From the NCBI GenBank assembly GCA_977017575.1, contig CDRNVI010000012.1, positions 372,001 to 436,000 on the forward strand: a stretch of 64,000 bases of DNA, written 5' to 3'. The notes below the pieces were generated by a model. That model was not told the DNA's origin, searched no databases, and was given only the letters and a program-made list of their open reading frames with translations. Position 1 is the first letter of the stretch. Each line of letters begins with the position of its first letter. The position numbers were made by a program, and so were the translations under genes. Positions 58,361 to 64,000 of the stretch are shown one piece after another. The stretch is from Paramoeba atlantica. Taxonomy: Eukaryota; Discosea.

Positions 58361-61246
58361 CTACTCATTTATGTCTGGATTAGAAAGTTTTACTTGCCGT
58401 ATTCGATCTAGGCCAGGGGAAGTCGAATTTACTTTGCCTTCAACTTTCGACGACTCCGAAAATGCAACCAGCTCTGCAGCTTGCTCCTCAGTCAGAGTAT
58501 GATGCGACAACTGTTCGGCGATCTCTCTAGTTACCGTGTCGAAAATATTGCCTTCAAGTGAAAGTTTGGTATAGGAACGAAAAAGTTTCCACAAATCCTT
58601 GGTGCTGTACTTCACGTTCTTTAGTACCATTTTTGTACGCCTAGCTAACACGAAAAGCACTTGTTGAAGTGACTCACAGGGCTCGCCCCCTTTAATATAC
58701 TGCATCCAATGGTCGGTTGCGAAGACATCAGCCAGTTGGGTGACTTTTGTGGCTGTAAGCAGCGTCGCATTTGCCTCCACGTGGCTTAATATTCGTTTGC
58801 GTAGTGCGATAGATTGCAGGAGACCCAGAGGGCCCATTGCAATGGCCCAGTTCAGCAGGACACCTTGATCTGTGACGATACCGGTGTGGTTCTCCCAAGA
58901 GGAACGAGCAATGTGCCGCAGCGTGTCACGGCGCGGGACGTAAGCCGTCTTACACATACAGTACAGCCAGTCCGATGCAAGGTGCAAAACCCACGCGCGG
59001 CTCAGCGTATCCTCCACGTGTTTGTACACGACATCCAACAGTGTGGTTCGGTGACACTGAAGATCGCCAAGGGCGCGAAGCAACATGTTTAGCACGGGGC
59101 CGCTTGGTATCACAGGGGTCTGCGAATCCGGCTTGGGTATCAGTTTCTCTTCAGCAACTGTGTATAAAAGCTCCAAAATGTCGGGCGATATTGTTGGAAG
59201 CACAGAGAACGCACGCAACGTCGTAGTTATATCGACAATGTTTGTCATTTCACGGCTTCGTAGTCCTTCCTTAATGCGTTTCGTGAGTAAATTCGTGACG
59301 CTGGGCTCCAAGCACATTAATACCGTTAAAGAGTTGAGAACTGAGCATGCAGATTGAAGACTCCATGGGCCACAATTCGAAAATTTTGAGCAAAGCACGT
59401 CCTTAATTTCTTCATTGTATCTTACCGACTGACTCATAAAAGATAGGATCATAGCTATTTGTCCAGGGGAGAAATAGAGACTTTTTAAACTCAGTAAGCG
59501 TTCGTATACGAGCAACGTAATTTCTCGTGACAGAGGGTCTGATTTCCGCCTAGTACGGGCATTTAAAAAAACGGTAATGGTTTCTATAGATGTTCTCGGC
59601 AAAGATCTCTCAAATGAGTAAGAAAGTTCGCTCCACGCGTCAATATTTATTACCCTCGACGAGGCCATGATCTGCATTAACGTCGCATGATCTTCTGAGA
59701 AATCCAACAAAGAATTGCGGAGTAGTCCAGGTAGGCGTATCCAGAGTTGTGAATATATCAAATTTTTTCGCTTTTCTTGCTCATATTTGTTTCGATATAC
59801 AAACTGAGTTAAGAGAATGATGTCTTCAATACTAAAATCACACGTTTCATTCGCTTTTGAAAGTTCAAGTCGAGTTTCCACTTGATGAAGAATTGCCTTA
59901 CCGAACTCAGCATGTTTTTTAGGAAACTTGTCACCAACGCAATATCGTACGAGTTGCACGAGATTATGGTTATCAAGAACACCGTCAGGTTCGGATTTTG
60001 CATTACTCAAAATTTTTGCAATGAAGTCATGCGCCAATACAGGATCACAAATCGCCGAGCGAAGCATAACTTGTAGAGCAATGGTCAGTGTACTCGACGG
60101 CGCATCCTCAATATTCTTATGTACGTGGCGGAGCAGTGCATTGTACACTTCGGGGTTACCTAAAAGAAGTCCTCTAGTGCTGTGAAGCAGATCCCTTGCA
60201 TTACGAACGGAACAACTCTCAAGGTTTTGTAAAATCATGTTTCTCACCGGGTCACACAAAGCTTTCGTTCTATGAAGTTTCAGTACGTTTGCACCTCGTA
60301 GCAGCTCGCAAAGCCGAGGTATCGATAGACATGCAAGGCATGGAATGCATGAGTCAAGTAGGACTTGATGTCCTTCTCGATCAAACATTTCGCGTTGTCC
60401 GACGTTTAACACACAAAACGATTCCATGTATGGCGGAACGCATTGAACAGAACGTTCATTGAGCGGTACAAGACGCATCATGGCATCATGAAAGAATTTC
60501 GCCGTCGTTTTCCGAAGAGAAAGTTTCATTCGGCCTACCATCGACAGAATATGAGGAATACGTGAACATGAAAATCCCGTTGCTTCACAATTTGAAAGGG
60601 TTTCTGCTAAACTGTTTAAGACATGCTGATAATCTGCATATTCAGTGCCGTGAACCATATCCATTGCAACGAAAAGTTCTGCTAAAGCATTAGGGTCGCT
60701 ACTTGAAAGTAACTTTTGTGCCCTACTGAGGAGTATACGAAAGAAACCATGGTCATATGAAAATCTGTCCTGTTTGACAACAGAAAGGGCGTTCGCTACT
60801 TGTGCTGCATCCATAGTGTGAATCAACTCACAGTATCGACTTCGGCATTTCTGTAATAGGACCCATGGCATGGGCAACGTGACTTCGCTGGAAGTCCTCA
60901 AAAATGCTGTTAATTCTTCTATCGCCAGTTCGGACGCTAATAAATCTACTCGGTCATATAACTCGCCAACGAATTTGTCTGTGTGCAGGCGTTCAGTCGT
61001 TTTATCCAACCCTAAAGCATGGAGTATAACCGCAATATCCCTTGCACTTAGTTTGCTCACAGTGATACCAAACAGATTTTTATTGTAGCCATGTAAAATG
61101 CACTGCGGAGGTGAGTCGAATATTTCCAACAAGGACTTCAATACTTTCAAAGTTTCCGCAACATTTAGAATATGAGGAGGTAACGTGCGCTGCAAGAGTC
61201 TTTGTAGAGACAATGGACGCACATGGGCAAGTGACAACAGCTTCAT
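58361..61246 (-). CDS. large helical protein, possibly an organellar RNA-binding repeat protein
   Basis: The 961-residue protein is helical throughout, with repeating Leu/Ile-spaced segments (LSARDIAVILHALGLDKTTE, TAKFFHDAMMRLVPLN, CLSIPRLCELLRGANVLKLH). A short basic N-terminus (KLLSLAHVRPLSLQRLLQRT) could be a targeting peptide. No domain signature (RAP, OPR, PPR) is definite; the look is closest to heptatricopeptide-type repeat proteins known from organelle RNA-binding families. The 561-residue protein at 21325-23010 has the same character. ATG at 61246. Confidence 0.55.
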   Translation of the reverse strand: MKLLSLAHVRPLSLQRLLQRTLPPHILNVAETLKVLKSLLEIFDSPPQCILHGYNKNLFGITVSKLSARDIAVILHALGLDKTTERLHTDKFVGELYDRVDLLASELAIEELTAFLRTSSEVTLPMPWVLLQKCRSRYCELIHTMDAAQVANALSVVKQDRFSYDHGFFRILLSRAQKLLSSSDPNALAELFVAMDMVHGTEYADYQHVLNSLAETLSNCEATGFSCSRIPHILSMVGRMKLSLRKTTAKFFHDAMMRLVPLNERSVQCVPPYMESFCVLNVGQREMFDREGHQVLLDSCIPCLACLSIPRLCELLRGANVLKLHRTKALCDPVRNMILQNLESCSVRNARDLLHSTRGLLLGNPEVYNALLRHVHKNIEDAPSSTLTIALQVMLRSAICDPVLAHDFIAKILSNAKSEPDGVLDNHNLVQLVRYCVGDKFPKKHAEFGKAILHQVETRLELSKANETCDFSIEDIILLTQFVYRNKYEQEKRKNLIYSQLWIRLPGLLRNSLLDFSEDHATLMQIMASSRVINIDAWSELSYSFERSLPRTSIETITVFLNARTRRKSDPLSREITLLVYERLLSLKSLYFSPGQIAMILSFMSQSVRYNEEIKDVLCSKFSNCGPWSLQSACSVLNSLTVLMCLEPSVTNLLTKRIKEGLRSREMTNIVDITTTLRAFSVLPTISPDILELLYTVAEEKLIPKPDSQTPVIPSGPVLNMLLRALGDLQCHRTTLLDVVYKHVEDTLSRAWVLHLASDWLYCMCKTAYVPRRDTLRHIARSSWENHTGIVTDQGVLLNWAIAMGPLGLLQSIALRKRILSHVEANATLLTATKVTQLADVFATDHWMQYIKGGEPCESLQQVLFVLARRTKMVLKNVKYSTKDLWKLFRSYTKLSLEGNIFDTVTREIAEQLSHHTLTEEQAAELVAFSESSKVEGKVNSTSPGLDRIRQVKLSNPDINE

Positions 61247-61796
61247 GATGCACGAGTTGTGTCATACACAAAGGAAAATAATTACGATAAACTTAGACAT
61301 CACATAGTTAGGACATAACAAGTAAACCTAAGACAAAGTACACCCGGTGTGAACCTATCGACGATAGGTTCACGATAATCGTGGGTCGTTTAGTTTTTTT
61401 CCACCTATAACCTACTTAGAGGGTTGAAACCTATGAAAGGCAAAACCTGACAAAACCCGCATAGTCATCATTGACGTGGCGAAGAAAAGTACTATGTCAA
61501 AAATGGTGAAGAGCATACTTCAGGACGCCAGCGCATGTCCTTTCTCCTGTCAAGACATGCTTTGTGGCACGAACACCACATTATAAGCATTTAAACTTAC
61601 TCGAAAGCAAACTCTAGAACAAACTTCCTGTGCACACATTGAAGAACTCTAGTTTGAGTACCTACATACAACTCCGGTCAGATTGACAAAGCTGAATCAA
61701 ACATAGTCATGCGACGAAACACACCGTTTGTCACGAGATCGCTTTCCCATTTTCCACTTCTTCCAATGGAATCCGTTGTCCCCTCCTTTCCCTCTC
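61247..61796. other. gene-free spacer
   Basis: A palindromic ACCTATCGACGATAGGT lies near 61353. Nothing else. Confidence 0.35.
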
Positions 61797-62765
61797 CTAG
61801 AAGTACCCCGTGTCATTTAACCCCACCCGCGGCACCCTCCACCCAGTCTCGATCAACTCATACACCCGACGCAACGCCTCGTTGTTTCGTCTCTCATACC
61901 CCATCGAGGTCGGGGCCCCATGCCCGGGCAGCACTGCTGTGTCATCGGGAAAATCCTCTAACATGCGAAGCGAGTGGGCGAGTTGATCCCCGCACGCGTA
62001 GGGCAAATCTACGCGAGCGATGGAATCACGAAACAGTACATCCCCAGTAAATAGCAACCGTTCTGTCGGCAGGCTCAGCATCATATGCCCCGTAGAGTGC
62101 CCCGGGGTGTGGATGTACTGACACGGAATGTCCCCGAGCAAAAAGAACGCATCCATTCGTCGTGAGGCACAGCCCATTAAGTAGTCGCCCTCCCCACGAC
62201 GACCTGCGCTAATGTTTGGACAGGCCCGAGGGATGGGCATTTGCACCTCGGCCATGTCATAGCGTCGGTACCGTTGACACACCTGGGTCCATTTCTCCAT
62301 CCATACCCCATCGACGGGGTTGTACGCGAAACGGGTATCCTGGCGATTCTTATCCCGAAGGTAGCAGAAAGGGTGAAGCCCGATGACGTTATCGATGTGA
62401 AGATGGGTGAAGAAAATAAATTTAAGCTCGTAGGCGGCGTTGTCCATGAAGGTTACCCAGTCATCAGGCCAGTCGTCTGACATGTCGATGAGAATGCAAT
62501 CGTTTTTTTGCTGCTTCTCCGGGGGTGTTTTGGTCGCGATAAGCCATTGATTGGAGCTAAAATTGTTAGCAAAGGCTCGGCGAAAAATGCGTACGTGTTT
62601 GGATTCGTGGTGTAACAAAATGTAATGCGTGTCCAGTCGGTCCTTGCGGGGAATCCCTGGATTCCGTTCGGCTCTCTGCCATTTGAAGTGATCGATGGTC
62701 TGCGCATGAGCATTCGAATTTCCAATAAAAGGAATACCGCATCGAAGAAGAGAACGGCGCAACAT
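61797..62765 (-). CDS. MBL-fold hydrolase, glyoxalase II-like, with HxHxDN motif
   Basis: The 322-residue protein starts with an Arg-rich presequence-like stretch (LRRSLLRCGIPFIGNSNAH) and has MBL-fold motifs: FFTHLHIDNVIGL (metal motif with N in place of the usual final H), TPGHSTGHMMLSLP, LLFTGDVLFRDS and VLPGHGAPTSMG. The order matches hydroxyacylglutathione hydrolase-like proteins and the lactamase superfamily. Because one metal ligand is changed, a mononuclear site or another role is possible. ATG at 62765. Confidence 0.75.
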   Translation of the reverse strand: MLRRSLLRCGIPFIGNSNAHAQTIDHFKWQRAERNPGIPRKDRLDTHYILLHHESKHVRIFRRAFANNFSSNQWLIATKTPPEKQQKNDCILIDMSDDWPDDWVTFMDNAAYELKFIFFTHLHIDNVIGLHPFCYLRDKNRQDTRFAYNPVDGVWMEKWTQVCQRYRRYDMAEVQMPIPRACPNISAGRRGEGDYLMGCASRRMDAFFLLGDIPCQYIHTPGHSTGHMMLSLPTERLLFTGDVLFRDSIARVDLPYACGDQLAHSLRMLEDFPDDTAVLPGHGAPTSMGYERRNNEALRRVYELIETGWRVPRVGLNDTGYF

Positions 62766-62958
62766 CAGTTAGATCAGATTCATCCGAATCTCATAACGTT
62801 CATTGTAAGAAACCATAAAAAAAATTCATAAGTTGAATATGGAAAAGATTTTGCTGCGGGTTACTTTTATATATCCTATTTCACAAACATCACTGTTGAA
62901 ATGGAACGTCTAGCTAAATTAACGGGGATACAATTAAATAAAGGAAAGTGAAGTAATC

Positions 62959-64000
62959 CTACTTCCATATCCTTATCGTCCGATCAACACTCACTGCGGC
63001 AAACTGCTTGTGCACGGAACTCCACGCAATGTCTCTGACACAAACCTTCGGCTCCGTTCGTTGCAGCACAACCTCTTTTTCCTTCGTATCCAACACAAAC
63101 ACCCCGCCCATCGCCCCCAACACCAAATACCTCCCACTATCCTCCACCCTCATCTTCCCACACTGCGCCGTGAACCGCACCTCCGGATGGGTCCACCGAA
63201 ACAGCGGAACGCTCTCCTGCCGTCTATCCCACCCCTGCACCACCCCATCCTGTCCACTGGAGTACATCCCATACTCCCGCACGGGACACAACTCCACCCC
63301 GAGCACCGCCCCTCGGTGCTGGGCAGGGGCTCCCCCCGCCTGCTCCTGCTTCGTCCTCCCCCCCGTTCGCGTATCCCACACCCGCACCCTCCCATCACTG
63401 TGCGCCGTCACCACCCCGCCCCAGGAAAACCCGGGAGGCACCGCGAGGTCGTTCACCCGGGAACCACTGGTGGCTCTCCACACCGTAGTCCCTCCCCCCG
63501 CAATATCCCACTTCCGCAGCCCCCCGTCACGGGTCGCGCTGTAGGCGTGGGAGGGGTCCCCGACCGAGGAGCCCGGACCCGCTCCCCCCGCGGCTACCGC
63601 TGCGCTCCCCCCCGAGCCCGCGACCACCGCGAGGGCGGTGATGGGGACCGCGGGGCCGGAGAGCTGGCAGCGGTACCGGCGGGAGGGGGCGTGGAGGACG
63701 ACCACGGTGCCGTCCCAGCAGCCCGCGAGCAGGACCGCGGGGGAGCACGCGAGGGCTTGGATGGCACTGGAGACGACATGGGTGGTGGTGGGGGGCGTGG
63801 GCGTTGTCGTCGCACTTCTACTCGTTGTATTCGTTAGAGTGCTACTCGTTGTACGTAGTAGAGTACTCGAGGTACGGGTCGTACTCCTTGTAGTCATAGG
63901 GGTAGTTGTAGGGATAGCTGTACGGTTCGTTGTAGGGTTCGTTGTAGGGTTCGTTGTAGGGTTCGTTGTAGGGATAGTTGTAGGGTTCGTTGTAGTTGTA
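62959..64000 (-). CDS. WD40-repeat protein with a Thr-rich N-terminal repeat, 5' end outside the window
   Basis: At least 312 residues. WD40-type blades are visible (LLAGCWDGTVVVLHAPSR, DGGLRKWDIAGGG, VVTAHSDGRVRVWDTRTGG, VQGWDRRQESVPLF, SVDRTIRIWK at the end). The function cannot be told from this. The N-terminus is Thr/Ser-rich; above the ATG at 63897 the frame stays open as Pro-Thr-Thr-Asn units to the window edge, so the true start is probably beyond 64000. The 5' part is strongly GC-rich, the 3' end less so. Confidence 0.7.
   Translation of the reverse strand, partial: TTTTNPTTIPTTNPTTNPTTNPTTNRTAIPTTTPMTTRSTTRTSSTLLRTTSSTLTNTTSRSATTTPTPPTTTHVVSSAIQALACSPAVLLAGCWDGTVVVLHAPSRRYRCQLSGPAVPITALAVVAGSGGSAAVAAGGAGPGSSVGDPSHAYSATRDGGLRKWDIAGGGTTVWRATSGSRVNDLAVPPGFSWGGVVTAHSDGRVRVWDTRTGGRTKQEQAGGAPAQHRGAVLGVELCPVREYGMYSSGQDGVVQGWDRRQESVPLFRWTHPEVRFTAQCGKMRVEDSGRYLVLGAMGGVFVLDTKEKEVVLQRTEPKVCVRDIAWSSVHKQFAAVSVDRTIRIWK
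63895..64000. repeat. 12-bp minisatellite coding for Pro-Thr-Thr-Asn units
   Basis: GGTTCGTTGTAG is repeated about five times with GGATAGTTGTAG variants. On minus it is in the open frame of the WD40 gene. Confidence 0.65.

Noticed and set aside
63010-63837. 275-residue plus-strand frame opposite the WD40 gene
   Set aside because: Arg/Pro-rich shadow caused by high GC; the minus frame has real WD40 repeats.
1-64000. CRISPR arrays or bacterial operons
   Set aside because: The proteins are plainly eukaryotic; the repeats found are inverted or tandem without regular spacers.
1-64000. Trans-spliced leader acceptors before genes
   Set aside because: The sequence just upstream of several ATGs (DMC1, CacyBP, dehydrogenase) lacks a consistent pyrimidine-AG acceptor, while TATA-like boxes are present.

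Overview
The window is nuclear DNA from a unicellular eukaryote. It encodes eukaryote-only machinery: 20S proteasome alpha subunit, DMC1, STT3, prohibitin, SRPK, SBDS, IMPACT/YIH1, CacyBP/SIP, a small-TIM-like protein and RMND1/DUF155. Genes are compact and nearly all single-exon, with short spacers. A PPR–tRNA guanine-N7-methyltransferase fusion and several putative organelle proteins hint at a microalga or related protist, but I cannot name a lineage. TTG- or GTG-initiated readings were replaced by the first credible ATG where one exists.

Layout. 1-3.6 kb: end of an unidentified gene, GTDC1-type glycosyltransferase, PPR-TrmB fusion. 3.7-5.6 kb: repeats and a decayed plus-strand transposase resembling the ISXO2/Merlin type. 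5.7-7.4 kb: PIF1 helicase. 7.5-11.8 kb: repeat-rich DNA with a tRNA-like Pol III unit. 11.8-13 kb: a nucleostemin-like protein with degenerate GTPase motifs. 13.18-15.36 kb: a nearly intact hAT-like DNA transposon with 6-bp target duplications and a frameshifted transposase. 15.4-21.3 kb: IMPACT/YIH1 surrounded by foldback and TA-flanked elements. 21.3-30.2 kb: helical protein, STT3, ZCCHC10-like, a TIR element, RMND1, histidine acid phosphatase. 30.2-32.2 kb: a TIR element with G-tract ends. 32.3-36.8 kb: sugar porter, MYND/MSS51-like, proteasome alpha-3 type, MscS channel. 37-49.6 kb: several unknown proteins, DMC1, 2-hydroxyacid dehydrogenase, small TIM, STE20-type kinase, RRM protein. 49.75-52.35 kb: a giant palindromic Tc1 element. 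52.5-64 kb: SRPK, CacyBP, SBDS, prohibitin, a 961-residue helical protein, MBL-fold hydrolase, and a WD40 protein that runs off the right edge.

Every one of the roughly 30 host genes lies on the minus strand; only transposon genes are on plus. Upstream TATA-like boxes at some genes, and the absence of consistent splice acceptors near start codons, argue for separate promoters rather than kinetoplastid-style trans-splicing, but this is inference.

The genes do not form one pathway. Themes are mitochondrial or organellar function (PPR-TrmB, RMND1, MSS51-like, small TIM, prohibitin, helical-repeat proteins), ribosome biogenesis and translation control (nucleostemin-like, SBDS, IMPACT, GTDC1), and proteostasis. 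The most unusual features are the 2.6-kb palindromic Tc1 element, the hAT-like element, the GTPase-dead nucleostemin homologue and the strict one-strand gene layout.
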